A stretch of DNA of 64,000 nt from Pedobacter ginsengisoli. GTDB taxonomy: Bacteria > Bacteroidota > Bacteroidia > Sphingobacteriales > Sphingobacteriaceae. How positions within the stretch are numbered: position 1 is the stretch's first letter; each line of letters begins with the position of its first letter. The stretch spans positions 620,001 through 684,000 of the forward strand of contig NZ_CP024091.1 in the NCBI RefSeq assembly GCF_002736205.1. The letters run 5' to 3'. The notes under the pieces are model-generated. The model saw only the letters and a program-made list of their open reading frames with translations. It did no database searches and was not told the origin of the DNA. The position numbers and the translations under genes were made by a program. Below are positions 9,335-19,022 of this stretch, piece by piece.

Positions 9335-9356
9335 CTATCGTTTATAACATTTTGAT

Positions 9357-10505
9357 ATGAATCGCTTAAAAATTAAACAAATTGGCCTTGCCTGCTTACT
9401 GGTTTTAACAGTATTTGCCTGTTCAAAAAATAAAGGTACAGACCAGCCTGATGAGACTGGTAAGCCTGGGATTGACCGAAAGGCCCTATTAACTTACCTT
9501 GCTGACGATATAATCATTCCATCTTATGCTAACTTTAAGGTAAAACTGGATGCCTTGCAGGCAAAAAGTGATGCCTTCACAGCAGCTCCCACAACTGCAT
9601 CTTTAATTGAGTTCAGAACGGCATGGGTAAATGCTTATGTAGAATGGCAGAAGGTTGAGCTGATAGATGTAGGTCCGGCAAATGGCCAGGTGTTGAGGGC
9701 ATATTTTAATGTTTACCCAACCAATGTTGCTAATATCAATTCAGGTATTGCCAGTGGCGATGCTAATTTTGATTTGCCTGTTACTTTTGCACAGCAAGGT
9801 TTTCCTGCTTTAGACTATCTGATAAACGGGCTTGCAAATAATGATGCTGATATTGTTGCATTTTACACTACTGCCCCTGATGCTTCAAAACGGATTACGT
9901 ACGTAAAAAAGATCCTTACAGAAATGAATACCATTTTTACAAAGGTTTATACTCCATGGACTACGGGAGGGTACCGGGCAGAGTTTATTAGTAGATCGGG
10001 AACAGATGCAAGCTCATCATTAGCTGCATTGGTAAATGGCTATGTTTTAAACTACGAAAGATACATCCGCTCTGGTAAATTCGGTATCCCTTCTGGGGCA
10101 ATGATGAACGGAGTAGTTTCTGCAGAAAAAGTAGAAGCACTTTATAAAAAAGATATCTCCCTAACATTGGCTAAAACAGCCCAACAGGCTTCTTTAGATT
10201 TTTTTAACGGGAAAAGTGTAAAAACCGGAACGGAGGGGAGCTCTTTTAAGACCTATCTTGATGCTTTAGGAGCAAAAGACAGCAAGACAAATGTTAAGCT
10301 TACACAAGCTATTCAGGATCAGTTTGCCGTTACCTTAACAAAACTGAGCCTTTTAACAGAAAATCTTAACAATGAAGTGAAAACAAACAATCAGAAAATG
10401 ATTGATGTGTACACTGAAATGCAAAAATCTGTGCGTATGCTCAAAGTGGATATGACATCTGCAATGAGTATTACCATTACCTATACAGACAATGATGGAG
10501 ATTAA
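9357..10505 (+). CDS. Imelysin-family lipoprotein
   Basis: A 382-residue lipoprotein with lipobox VFAC (Cys22). The mature part has the imelysin pattern: an early AWVNAYVEWQKVELIDVGP helix and the GFPALDYLING segment, which corresponds to the family's GxHxxE/GFPALDYLL region. Imelysins are two-domain helical proteins linked to iron regulation; in Bacteroidota they sit at the surface or in the periplasm. The canonical HxxE pair is not obvious here, so metal binding may differ from the best-studied members. The HTTM gene starts 13 bases downstream. Confidence 0.87.
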   Translation: MNRLKIKQIGLACLLVLTVFACSKNKGTDQPDETGKPGIDRKALLTYLADDIIIPSYANFKVKLDALQAKSDAFTAAPTTASLIEFRTAWVNAYVEWQKVELIDVGPANGQVLRAYFNVYPTNVANINSGIASGDANFDLPVTFAQQGFPALDYLINGLANNDADIVAFYTTAPDASKRITYVKKILTEMNTIFTKVYTPWTTGGYRAEFISRSGTDASSSLAALVNGYVLNYERYIRSGKFGIPSGAMMNGVVSAEKVEALYKKDISLTLAKTAQQASLDFFNGKSVKTGTEGSSFKTYLDALGAKDSKTNVKLTQAIQDQFAVTLTKLSLLTENLNNEVKTNNQKMIDVYTEMQKSVRMLKVDMTSAMSITITYTDNDGD

Positions 10506-10518
10506 TTTCATTTTTTAA

Positions 10519-11868
10519 ATGAACGGTTATTTCCTGAAAACAACACATGCAGCCCCCATAGCCATTTATAGAATAGCTATGGGGCTAATGCTGTTTATCA
10601 GTATCCTGCGTTTTTGGACAAAAGGGTGGATAAGCGAGCTTTATATAAAGCCCCTGCACTTCTTCTCTTTTTATGGTTTCGAGTTTGTAAAACCATTGGG
10701 TAACTATACCTATGTGCTATTCTTTGTTTGTGCTATGGCAGCATTAATGGTAGCGTTTGGATTGTTCTATCGTGCGGCAATTGTTGTGCTGTTTTTTAGT
10801 TTTACCTACATAGAACTAATGGATAGAAGTACCTACCTGAATCATTATTATTTTATGAGCCTGGTATTGTTTATCCTCATGTTTCTGCCAGCAAATCGGT
10901 ATTTTTCTATAGATGCAAAGCGTAAGCCATCACTATTATCAGATCAGATTCCGCAATGGAATATTGATGTGTTGAAGTTCATGATGGTTATTTTGTATTT
11001 CTATGCCGGACTTGCAAAGATTAATAGTGATTGGCTGTTAAGTGCATTGCCTTTAAAGATCTGGTTGCCTTCTCGTAATGACCTGCCTATAATTGGAGCT
11101 TTGTTAAGCTATCCGGCTACTGCATTTTTATTTAGCTGGTTTGGGTGTTTGTATGATTTAACTATAGCTTTTTTCCTTTGGAATAAGAAAACGCGTTTAC
11201 TGGCTTATGCAACAGTGGTTGTATTTCATGGACTTACTGCTGTATTATTCCCGATAGGTATGTTTCCTTATGTAATGATTGTGGCAGCTTTGATCTTTTT
11301 CTCTGCTGATTTTCATTTACGGTTGGTAGACTTTTTAAACAGGCTATTTAAATGTTCACCCGAATTTATTAGACCTAATATCAGGTTTACTTATAAACCC
11401 CTGGTACAAAAAATAATGTTGGCAGGATTTGGACTGTTCTTTCTGCTTCAGTTATTGTTTCCGTTCAGGTATATGTTATACCCGGGAGAATTGTTTTGGA
11501 CGGAGCAGGGCTATAGATTTTCATGGCGTGTAATGTTAATGGAAAAAGCTGGCTATGCACAGTTTACAATAAAAGATGCTACAGGTAAGTTTGCTATAGC
11601 AAATAACAATGAGTTTTTGACCGTATTGCAGGAAAAAATGATGAGCACACAGCCAGACATGATTTTGCAGTACGCCCATATATTGCGCGACTACTATGCC
11701 AAAAAGGGTTTTAAGTCGCCACAAGTTTATGTTGATTCCTATGTGGCCTTAAATGGTCGCAGCGGGAAAGTTTTTATCAATCCACACGTAGATCTTGCTA
11801 AAGAGAATGATTCTTTTAGCCCTAAGAAGTGGATTTTACCAATGAATGATGAGATTAAAGGTTTTTAG
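10519..11868 (+). CDS. HTTM-domain (vitamin K-dependent carboxylase-like) membrane protein
   Basis: A 449-residue integral membrane protein. Its first 300 residues match the HTTM domain, with several hydrophobic helices and the segments APIAIYRIAMGLMLF, DRSTYLNHYYFMSLVLF and YFYAGLAKINSDWL. A soluble domain of about 130 residues follows. HTTM domains resemble the gamma-glutamyl carboxylase membrane region, but in bacterial uptake operons of this type the reaction is not established. The 3' end overlaps the TonB receptor gene by 23 bases, so translation is likely coupled. Confidence 0.87.
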   Translation: MNGYFLKTTHAAPIAIYRIAMGLMLFISILRFWTKGWISELYIKPLHFFSFYGFEFVKPLGNYTYVLFFVCAMAALMVAFGLFYRAAIVVLFFSFTYIELMDRSTYLNHYYFMSLVLFILMFLPANRYFSIDAKRKPSLLSDQIPQWNIDVLKFMMVILYFYAGLAKINSDWLLSALPLKIWLPSRNDLPIIGALLSYPATAFLFSWFGCLYDLTIAFFLWNKKTRLLAYATVVVFHGLTAVLFPIGMFPYVMIVAALIFFSADFHLRLVDFLNRLFKCSPEFIRPNIRFTYKPLVQKIMLAGFGLFFLLQLLFPFRYMLYPGELFWTEQGYRFSWRVMLMEKAGYAQFTIKDATGKFAIANNNEFLTVLQEKMMSTQPDMILQYAHILRDYYAKKGFKSPQVYVDSYVALNGRSGKVFINPHVDLAKENDSFSPKKWILPMNDEIKGF

Positions 11869-14074
11869 TTTATTATGTTGCTGTTTTATTTCAACAGCTG
11901 TTTTTGCTCAGGATACCACTAAGACGAAAGCACCCGATACGACTGCCAAAGTAAAGAAATTAAAAGAGGTGGTGATTAAGAATAAAAAGACAGATTTTGG
12001 ATTTTCACATTTAAAAGGAGTGGAGAATTCTGGTATTTATGAGGGGAAAAAATCGGAAGTTATTATTCCAGATCAGCTGGTAGCTAATTTAGCAACCAAT
12101 AATGCAAGGCAAGTTTACTCAAGGGTAGCTGGTTTGAATATTTGGGAAAGTGATGGTGGAGGAATTCAGCTAAGTATTGGAGGCAGAGGCTTAGATCCGA
12201 ATCGCACTTCTAATTTTAATACAAGACAAAATGGATATGATATCAGTGCTGATGCCCTCGGATATCCTGAAAGCTATTATACAACCCCTACTGAAGCGCT
12301 TGAACAAATTCAGATTGTAAGAGGCGCAGCATCTTTACAATACGGAACACAGTTTGGAGGTCTTCTGAACTTTATTATGAAGAAACCAGTAAAGGATAAG
12401 CCTTTTGAACTTACTGTACGCCAAAGTGTTGGATCGTATAAATTTTATAATTCTTTTACCAGTGCCAGCGGAACCGTTGGAAAGGTGAGTTACTACACAT
12501 TTTTTCAATATAAAAAGGGGGATGGTTTTAGAGGTAATTCTGATTTTAACAGTTACACCGGATATGCCAATATAAACTATCAATTTAATGAAAAAACAAA
12601 ATTAGGATTAGATTTTACACATATGAACTATCTGGCTCATCAGCCGGGCGGTTTAACTGATGATATGTTTGCTGAAAACCCTACACAAAGTAATAGGGAG
12701 AGGAACTGGTTTAAGGTAAACTGGAATTTATTTGCACTACATTTTGATCATAAATTTAATGCAAATAACGAGTTTAACCTGCGGTTGTTTGGCTTGTCGG
12801 CAAACAGGTATACTGTTGGGTTCAGACCAAATCGTGTGGCTACGGTTGATGATGGGTCAGAGCCTAGAGATCTGATTAAGGGAGATTTTGAAAACTGGGG
12901 AGCTGAAGGAAGGTACCTTAAGCGTTATAACTTGTTTAATAAACCTTCCGTATTATTAGTGGGGGTGCGTTATTATCATGGTCTTAACCATAGCGTACAA
13001 GGCTTTGGTAGTTTGGGCAAAGATGCCGATTTTAATTTCTTGGATCCAGACAAATTAATTTTAAACGATTATCGTTTTCCAAACAGGAATGTTTCGGTTT
13101 TTGCGGAGCATATACTTCATATAAATGAGAAGTTTTCAGTCATACCAGGGATTCGTTTTGAATATATAAATACCAAAGCAAACGGTTTCTATGCAGGAAA
13201 GATACCAAGCAATATTCCTACTGATATTGAATTGGGTGAAAGAACTTATGAACCTAGAAGTAATCAACGTCAATTTGTTATTGCAGGACTAGGCTTGAGT
13301 TATAAGCCAATTGAAAGTGTAAATGTTTATGCTAACCTATCACAAAATTACCGCTCTATTACTTTCAGTGATATGCGTATAGCAAATCCATCAGCAGAAA
13401 TTGATCCTAATTTGCAGGACGAAAAGGGGTACTCATTTGATGTAGGTATACGTAGTCAGCAAACTAAGTTTTACGCGTATGATGTAAGCGGATTCTATTT
13501 AAATTACAATAATCGGATAGGAGAGGTTCAGACCTACGATGCCTCGGAACGCATCATTCGATTACGGACTAATATTGGCCAGGCAGTAATTATTGGGGTT
13601 GAATCTTATGCTGAAGTTGATTTTCTACGCTTGTTAAAACCAGAGGAAGAAGATTGGAGCACGGTTTTGTTTGCAAATACAGCATTTATTAAATCGGAAT
13701 ATAGAAAGAGTGAAATTACGGCTATTAAAGGAAATGAGGTTGAGTTTGTTCCTGCATTAAATTTTAAAGGCGGTTTAAGGCTTGGATATAAAAACTTAAA
13801 GGGGTCATTTCAATTTACCCATCTCTCTGATCAATATTCTGATGCAACTAATGCAATTAAAGGAGATGCATCTGCAGTTGTGGGTTTAATTCCGGCTTAT
13901 ACTATAATGGATGCAAGCATATCGTATGAATACAAAAGATACAAATTGGAGGGAAGTGTAAATAATCTTGCAAATGCTTATTACTTTACGCGTAGGGCAA
14001 CCGGTTATCCTGGGCCAGGAATTTTGCCGTCTGATAATAGAACATTTTATTTAACCCTTCAGGTTAAGTTATAA
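11846..14074 (+). CDS. TonB-dependent outer-membrane receptor (FecA-like)
   Basis: A 742-residue receptor with a signal peptide ending near AVFAQ (residue 22), a short linker with a possible TonB box LKEVVI, a plug domain (residues about 60-180: ARQVYSRVAGLNIWE, LSIGGRG, EALEQIQIVRGAASLQYGTQFGG) and a 22-strand-type barrel ending with the usual aromatic strand FYLTLQVKL. There is no N-terminal carboxypeptidase-like domain, so it is not a SusC protein. The plug resembles FecA-type iron-chelate receptors, in keeping with the imelysin neighbour. The start has two consecutive ATG codons; either could be used. Confidence 0.92.
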   Translation: MMRLKVFSLLCCCFISTAVFAQDTTKTKAPDTTAKVKKLKEVVIKNKKTDFGFSHLKGVENSGIYEGKKSEVIIPDQLVANLATNNARQVYSRVAGLNIWESDGGGIQLSIGGRGLDPNRTSNFNTRQNGYDISADALGYPESYYTTPTEALEQIQIVRGAASLQYGTQFGGLLNFIMKKPVKDKPFELTVRQSVGSYKFYNSFTSASGTVGKVSYYTFFQYKKGDGFRGNSDFNSYTGYANINYQFNEKTKLGLDFTHMNYLAHQPGGLTDDMFAENPTQSNRERNWFKVNWNLFALHFDHKFNANNEFNLRLFGLSANRYTVGFRPNRVATVDDGSEPRDLIKGDFENWGAEGRYLKRYNLFNKPSVLLVGVRYYHGLNHSVQGFGSLGKDADFNFLDPDKLILNDYRFPNRNVSVFAEHILHINEKFSVIPGIRFEYINTKANGFYAGKIPSNIPTDIELGERTYEPRSNQRQFVIAGLGLSYKPIESVNVYANLSQNYRSITFSDMRIANPSAEIDPNLQDEKGYSFDVGIRSQQTKFYAYDVSGFYLNYNNRIGEVQTYDASERIIRLRTNIGQAVIIGVESYAEVDFLRLLKPEEEDWSTVLFANTAFIKSEYRKSEITAIKGNEVEFVPALNFKGGLRLGYKNLKGSFQFTHLSDQYSDATNAIKGDASAVVGLIPAYTIMDASISYEYKRYKLEGSVNNLANAYYFTRRATGYPGPGILPSDNRTFYLTLQVKL

Positions 14075-14157
14075 GACGAGTGTGAATTTGATTAATGTCA
14101 TGTGGTAATAATCAAAATGGGTAATGCTTTGGAGTATTTTAAGTGCCTGCTGATTAT

Positions 14158-14255
14158 GACCAACGAGCACACTGGAAGCAGACTGAGTTAGGGTTTCTTC
14201 GGAAAAAAGGTACCTTTTTCCGAAGCATTGTCGAAGCAGTGTGCTTTCCGTGGTC
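14158..14255. repeat. Nested inverted-repeat element (about 98 bp)
   Basis: Outer arms GACCAACGAGCACACTG (14158-14174) and CAGTGTGCTTTCCGTGGTC (14237-14255) are complementary apart from a small internal mismatch. Inside is a second hairpin with arms CTTCGGAAAAA(A) (14197-14208) and TTTTTCCGAAG (14215-14225) around a GGTACC core, followed by GAAGCA motifs. The block is richer in GC than its surroundings and lies in a 272-base non-coding gap after the TonB receptor gene. It could be a REP/BIME- or MITE-like repeat or a structured RNA. I see no second copy in this window. Confidence 0.65.
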
Positions 14256-14346
14256 CGTTCTTGTTCTCTTTCTTCCGCATCAAGATTTTAGTTTCTATGT
14301 ATAAAAGCTGAAATTTCGGATGAAAATTTTAAGGGGATAAAGGTTT

Positions 14347-14649
14347 TTAATAAACTGACTTCCAGATTTTAAAGGTATTCTGATTGGTCCCGTCAATTTG
14401 CCTGATAACAAGGCAAAGGTGTTCCTCTCTTTGAGGAAAATATTTATCAATGATTTGCTGAGTCTGTTGTATTAACTGTCCAAGATGTTGTTCAAAATCA
14501 ATGTTTTTAACATTTAAAATGACCTGATTCATTCTTGCTGAAATTGTGCATTCGAAGGTAAATTCTCTTTTGAGTGCTTTTACTACTTTTGATCTCAGTT
14601 TTTTCATTGAATTCTGATTTTGGTAAGTTATTAAATAGGGTTTCCCCAT
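14347..14649 (-). CDS. Small hypothetical protein
   Basis: A 100-residue basic protein that I do not recognise. An alternative start at residue 15 (MKKLRSKVV) would give 86 residues and a more typical N terminus. It looks like a small alpha/beta protein: basic N terminus, a strand-rich ECTISARMNQVILNVKNI stretch, a Gln-rich helix (HLGQLIQQTQQIIDKYF) and a beta C terminus. No signal peptide or membrane helix is visible. It stands alone between the nested inverted repeat and a long non-coding gap. Confidence 0.5.
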   Translation of the reverse strand: MGKPYLITYQNQNSMKKLRSKVVKALKREFTFECTISARMNQVILNVKNIDFEQHLGQLIQQTQQIIDKYFPQREEHLCLVIRQIDGTNQNTFKIWKSVY

Positions 14650-15015
14650 TAATTATCAGTCTAAACGTTAGCTGCCTTTAATAATTGTGCGGTGAAATGT
14701 CATTATTTTATTTCCCTTACTTTATTTGGCAACATTCTAAATTAGTAAAAATAGTATAAGAAAGAACCTTTTGTAAGTTGTTTTAATGTAACAAATTTGG
14801 GTGATATGCGATTGCTTAATTTCAAGAAGCTGGTTTGTTATTAAGAGGGTATGTCTGGCATCAGAAAGGTGAACTATATGTCCATATTATGCCAAAAACG
14901 CTGAATAGTTTGTTGAAAATGTAAAATAAAGAGGATTGTAAAACGCGTCCTTTGATTTACCAAATATGAGTTAGTAGAGGATGAGAAAAAGTTCTGTCTG
15001 GCTCCCTTTTAAGTA
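14650..15015. other. Non-coding gap before the GH-D gene
   Basis: These 366 bases contain no convincing gene, terminator or clear consensus promoter. The stretch is AT-rich and presumably carries the promoters of the small hypothetical gene (leftward) and the alpha-galactosidase-like gene (rightward), but I cannot locate them. Confidence 0.4.
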
Positions 15016-17556
15016 ATGTATATGAAAAGAATTATAATCTCCTGTTTTCTTACTGCGCCATTGGCGCTGAATGCCCAGCAAATTGTATTAAAAAATGATC
15101 TTGTGCAAAGGGTTCTACAGTTCGATGGGAAAGTTTGGCGCAGTACGCGATTTTCAAATTTAAAGGGAGATAAGAGCCTGATTGTAAAAAGTGAGGAGGT
15201 AAATATATTGCCTATGAATACCGGTAAAACTTATGGGATTACTGACTTTGTGGCAAACGAAAAACCATCTGTGTACAGTCATGGAGATACTAGTTTCATC
15301 AGTATCAGTTACCGCCCGTTGCCGGCAATAAAAGGTAAAGATGCAGTTCCTGATGCAATGAATATTAAATACTTTCTGGTAAAAGGTGAGCCTTATACCC
15401 GTAAAGTAGTTACGCTAAACTACAATAAGTTTGCTACTGTTGATCGTTTGGAAGCCGAGCGTTTTACTACTCTTAAGCCCGCAAAAGGAGGGGGGCGTGG
15501 TGAACCGATTTTTGTAAATGGTCAGTGGTTCTTTGGATTGGAGTATCCGGGGGGTTATACAAGACATACTAATGGCAATACACCTCAAAACTATACACGC
15601 AGCTATGATAGCGTAGGTAATTATAGTAATATAAATCTTGATAGAAGGGATATTGAACCTAAATCGGAAAAAGGACTAATTAGGCTGATGCATTTTCCGG
15701 GATATGCAAAGCAAAGTGCTGCAGGGTTTAGTATTATTAGCAAAACGGCAGTGGCAGGAGTTGTATTGAAGCAGGAAACCTTGCAAACTGCTTTTATGAA
15801 GTATTTGGCAACACTTTGGAAAGCGCCACGCTCTTTTCTTCATTTTAATAATTGGTTTGAGCCAAAGGCCAAGGATTTAAAAGGAGATGGATTAGTAAGT
15901 ATTTGGCGTGATTACAAGGCAGCTATCAGCCCGTATGGCGTAAAAATGGATGCAATGGTAGCTGATGATGGGTGGCAGGATAGAAAGTCTATTTGGGAGC
16001 CTTCAAAAGCTTACTTCCCGAATGGTTATGATGATGTAAGGATTTTGAGTGATAAACTGAAAAATGAAGGAGTTGGTTTTGGTTTATGGCTTTCATTAAA
16101 TGGGTATACCAATAATATTGATTGGGGAAAGGAGAATGGTTATAGGGAAGCTAAGCGTAATGCATACTTTAGTCAATATGGCCGTAATTACAGTTTATCT
16201 GCAACAAAATATAAAGAAGAGGTACTCAAAAAAATCCCAGAAATTGCCAAGTTACTGAACCTAAACTATTATAAACATGATTTTAATGTGTTGAGTGATA
16301 TGGATGAGGGTAATAACCATCCTGCAACCGACAGGCATGGTCACGAAGCTACATTGAATGCATCTATCGAAATTCTGGAGACAACAAGAAAACTAAACCC
16401 TGATATACATCAGAATATGACCAATTGGGTATGGTTTTCGCCATGGTGGCTAATGTATGCAGATTATTTATGGATGCTTGCCGGGGATGATGGGACAAAT
16501 GGTAACTGGCCCGAAATTTCGACACGTGCAATGGGCTCTACTGATAGAGATGCATATATATGGCGAATGTTTGGAAATCCAAATGACAGACCACTTGTTC
16601 CTATATCACGTTTAATGACTCATGGGATCATTAAAAGTACCACCGGCAGAATGGAAAGCAAAGAGGATAATTTGCAGGACTGGGCAGAGTATGTATTGAT
16701 GCATTATGGCCGTGGCACGTTATTAAAGGAGTGGTATATTTCGCCATCGGTAATGAAGCCGGAAGATTGGAAGGTGTTATGTAAACAAGATAATTGGGCC
16801 AAAAGTCATCGCGATGCACTAACCAATACTGTATATGTAGGTGGTAGGCCAGATGAGGGCCATGCTTATGGTTATGTTGGCTGGAGCGGAGAAAAGGGTG
16901 TATTGGTAGTTCGAAATACTAATGCAAACACACAAAAGCTGATTATACCATTTGATCAGTCGGTTAATTTTAAAGGGGCTCCCGGACAGGTATATCATGC
17001 TAATGTTGTTTTTCCGTATCAGGATGCCTGGCCTGCAAAGTTTACATCGGGTAAGAATATAGAAATTGAACTTGCAGGGTACGCTACCATGGCATTTGAA
17101 CTGGAGAAGGGTAATCCGGGGGTAGCATTGCCTAAACCACAACAATTAGAGTTTTTGACAAAAAAAGAAGGACTGCCATTAACTAATTTAATGATTCCGG
17201 AAGATGTTGAGGGAAGGTGTGATTTGATGATAATTGGCTGGCCAGAGGCAGCTGTAATTAAGATTGATGGAGTTGCTGTGAGTCCAAAACGTAGCAGTAA
17301 AGCGGATTTGAACAATTTTGCTAGCTATGCAAAGTCAGGTATGATTCTGGAAAAAGCCAGACCCTGGACGATGTATACTTATGATCTGTTGCCTTATGCA
17401 GGCAAGCGCATAAGTATTGAGTATGGAAAATCATCAGGTTTTGAGGCTCATATACTTGCTGAAAGAAAAGTGAAGGCAACTGTAGCAAAAGATGATAATG
17501 ATAAGTTATGGGCACTTACAAATGGAACAAGAAGGCAAACAATTAAAGTTTTTTAG
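15016..17556 (+). CDS. Secreted clan GH-D (alpha-galactosidase-like) glycoside hydrolase
   Basis: An 846-residue protein with a signal peptide ending near ALNAQ (residue 21). An N-terminal beta-sandwich (about 25-260) precedes a TIM barrel that carries VADDGW (315-320), GVGFGLWLS (352-360) and YYKHDFN (418-424). The last resembles the KxDxN nucleophile motif of GH27/GH36 enzymes, which makes Asp422 the likely nucleophile. A C-terminal beta domain follows. The family points to cleavage of alpha-linked galactose or N-acetylgalactosamine-type sugars, but the overall sequence is divergent and the substrate is uncertain. ATG at 15022 is an alternative start. No regulator or transporter is adjacent. 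Confidence 0.78.
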   Translation: MYMKRIIISCFLTAPLALNAQQIVLKNDLVQRVLQFDGKVWRSTRFSNLKGDKSLIVKSEEVNILPMNTGKTYGITDFVANEKPSVYSHGDTSFISISYRPLPAIKGKDAVPDAMNIKYFLVKGEPYTRKVVTLNYNKFATVDRLEAERFTTLKPAKGGGRGEPIFVNGQWFFGLEYPGGYTRHTNGNTPQNYTRSYDSVGNYSNINLDRRDIEPKSEKGLIRLMHFPGYAKQSAAGFSIISKTAVAGVVLKQETLQTAFMKYLATLWKAPRSFLHFNNWFEPKAKDLKGDGLVSIWRDYKAAISPYGVKMDAMVADDGWQDRKSIWEPSKAYFPNGYDDVRILSDKLKNEGVGFGLWLSLNGYTNNIDWGKENGYREAKRNAYFSQYGRNYSLSATKYKEEVLKKIPEIAKLLNLNYYKHDFNVLSDMDEGNNHPATDRHGHEATLNASIEILETTRKLNPDIHQNMTNWVWFSPWWLMYADYLWMLAGDDGTNGNWPEISTRAMGSTDRDAYIWRMFGNPNDRPLVPISRLMTHGIIKSTTGRMESKEDNLQDWAEYVLMHYGRGTLLKEWYISPSVMKPEDWKVLCKQDNWAKSHRDALTNTVYVGGRPDEGHAYGYVGWSGEKGVLVVRNTNANTQKLIIPFDQSVNFKGAPGQVYHANVVFPYQDAWPAKFTSGKNIEIELAGYATMAFELEKGNPGVALPKPQQLEFLTKKEGLPLTNLMIPEDVEGRCDLMIIGWPEAAVIKIDGVAVSPKRSSKADLNNFASYAKSGMILEKARPWTMYTYDLLPYAGKRISIEYGKSSGFEAHILAERKVKATVAKDDNDKLWALTNGTRRQTIKVF

Positions 17557-17586
17557 TTGTTAGCCTTCTTGAATATCTGTGAGAAA

Positions 17587-18153
17587 TTAGATCCTCAGCA
17601 CACCTCTGAAGCCTCTGGCGGCATAGTAAGATTCGGCACCGTTGTGATATATGAAGATAGTTTCGTATCGGTAATCCCCAAAAATGGCTCCGCCATGTTT
17701 TCTAATGTCTGCTGGTGTTTTTAGCCAGCTCGATGTTTTAGTATCGAACTTACCAAATTGCTGTAGCTCGCGGTATTGTTCTTCTGTTAGTATTTCAATA
17801 CCCATGCTGGCAGCCGCATCAATAGCGCTGTTTTGTGGCTTATGTTCTTTTCTTGCATCTAAAGCTGCGCGGTCGTAACAAAAGCTTCTCCGTCCTTTTG
17901 GACTTTCTGCTGAACAGTCATAAAAAATGTATTCATCGGTTGTTTTATCGTAAGCAACAACATCTGGTTCACCGCCGGTTATTTCCATATCATCAAGCGA
18001 CCAAAGTTTTTCTGGATTAGCCTGGAGTTTGGTTTCTACTTTTTCCCATTCAATCTCCTTATGGCGGTTTCTGTTTTTTTCAAAACGCTCTTTCAAGGTT
18101 TTGATTAATTCTTCGCGTTGTTCGGGTGACAATTCTTTTTTAGTGGTTTTCAT
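17587..18153 (-). CDS. DUF4256 protein
   Basis: A 188-residue cytoplasmic protein matching the DUF4256 family over its whole length: N-terminal charged helix, GGEPDVVAYDKTTDEYIFYDCSAESPKGRRSFCYDRAAL, then a C-terminal GAIFGDYRYETIFIYHNGAESYYAARGFRGVLRI. The biochemical role is unknown. It is the last gene of a four-gene operon (ArsR, SRPBCC, DoxX, DUF4256) with gaps of 5-6 bases. The ArsR/SRPBCC/DoxX pairing is common, and the genes are presumably induced together. Confidence 0.9.
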   Translation of the reverse strand: MKTTKKELSPEQREELIKTLKERFEKNRNRHKEIEWEKVETKLQANPEKLWSLDDMEITGGEPDVVAYDKTTDEYIFYDCSAESPKGRRSFCYDRAALDARKEHKPQNSAIDAAASMGIEILTEEQYRELQQFGKFDTKTSSWLKTPADIRKHGGAIFGDYRYETIFIYHNGAESYYAARGFRGVLRI

Positions 18154-18159
18154 AGCTTT

Positions 18160-18543
18160 TTATAGATTAACTGAAATGAGCTTCCTGTCTGCTGGTCTGA
18201 AATACCAAGATACAAAAGTCAGCACTAGTAATAATATTGGACCAAAAAGATCTTTTCCTCCATCACCATTAGCCAGGTGAGAGAATACAGCTCCTGACAT
18301 GGCAAAGAAAAAACCTGCATAAGCCCATTCCTTTAATAGGGGGAGTTTAGGAAGAAGTGTTGCTATGACTCCCAGTATTTTCCAAATCCCCAGTATTGTC
18401 AGGATGTATAATGGGTAACCTAAGTTTTTCATCATTGTAACCTCATTGTCCATTTTAATTAATTGTACTATGCCGGTTGATAACATTCCTAATGCGAGCC
18501 AGAGTGTGGCTATCCAATAGATGATTTTATTTCTCTTTGTCAT
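18160..18543 (-). CDS. DoxX-like membrane protein
   Basis: A 127-residue protein with four hydrophobic helices (near residues 8-27, 42-62, 72-90 and 98-115). The arrangement IYWIATLWLALGMLSTGIVQLIK, YPLYILTILGIWKILGVIATLLP and KEWAYAGFFFAMSGAVFSHL is typical of the DoxX/DUF417-like group. Some family members belong to membrane oxidoreductase complexes; no catalytic residues are evident here. It lies between the SRPBCC and DUF4256 genes with 6-base gaps. Confidence 0.88.
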   Translation of the reverse strand: MTKRNKIIYWIATLWLALGMLSTGIVQLIKMDNEVTMMKNLGYPLYILTILGIWKILGVIATLLPKLPLLKEWAYAGFFFAMSGAVFSHLANGDGGKDLFGPILLLVLTFVSWYFRPADRKLISVNL

Positions 18544-18549
18544 GATGTA

Positions 18550-19017
18550 TTATTTTAGTTTGCTTACAATGTTTTGCAGTTTGTTATGTGCCATATTTAT
18601 ACCCAGTGCAAATGGTAACTGTAGTACTTTATCTCTTATTTCGCCCGATTTGTATATAATATGCATCGTGAGTTTGCTAGTGCCATCAGTAAGTTTTTCA
18701 AATTGCAGGAACTCAAGCTGGGCATCGAAAGGGGCATTGTCCATTTCAAATGTCCGGGTAATTTTCTGGTTTGGAATAAACTCATGAATTACACCATTAG
18801 CTATAAATGCTATATTCCCTTTAGGATCACTTGTTTGGAACTGATAACTGCCATGGTTTTTGTTTTCTAGTTTCAGCACTTTTGTTCCCATCCATTGCTC
18901 AACAATTTCGGCTTCTGTATATGCCGTAAAGAGCAATTCTAGTGGTAAATCAAATTCTCTGGTAATTATTAATTCCTGCTTGCCATTTTCGGCGTGGATT
19001 TTTGTTTTTTGTTCCAT
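18550..19017 (-). CDS. SRPBCC (AHSA1-like) domain protein
   Basis: A 155-residue protein of the START/Bet v 1-like fold. It shows the AHSA1 signature REFDLPLELLFTAYTEAEIVEQWMG near residues 20-45 and a C-terminal helix (LQLPFALGINMAHNKLQNIV). These proteins have a hydrophobic cavity that can bind small ligands. It follows the ArsR repressor by 5 bases, a pairing seen widely in bacteria, which suggests that the repressor and the ligand-binding protein respond to the same compound. Confidence 0.9.
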   Translation of the reverse strand: MEQKTKIHAENGKQELIITREFDLPLELLFTAYTEAEIVEQWMGTKVLKLENKNHGSYQFQTSDPKGNIAFIANGVIHEFIPNQKITRTFEMDNAPFDAQLEFLQFEKLTDGTSKLTMHIIYKSGEIRDKVLQLPFALGINMAHNKLQNIVSKLK

Positions 19018-19022
19018 AGGGT

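Noticed and set aside
16819..17315. Two antisense frames within the GH-D gene
   Set aside because: Both are shadows of a full-length secreted enzyme and have no homology-like features.
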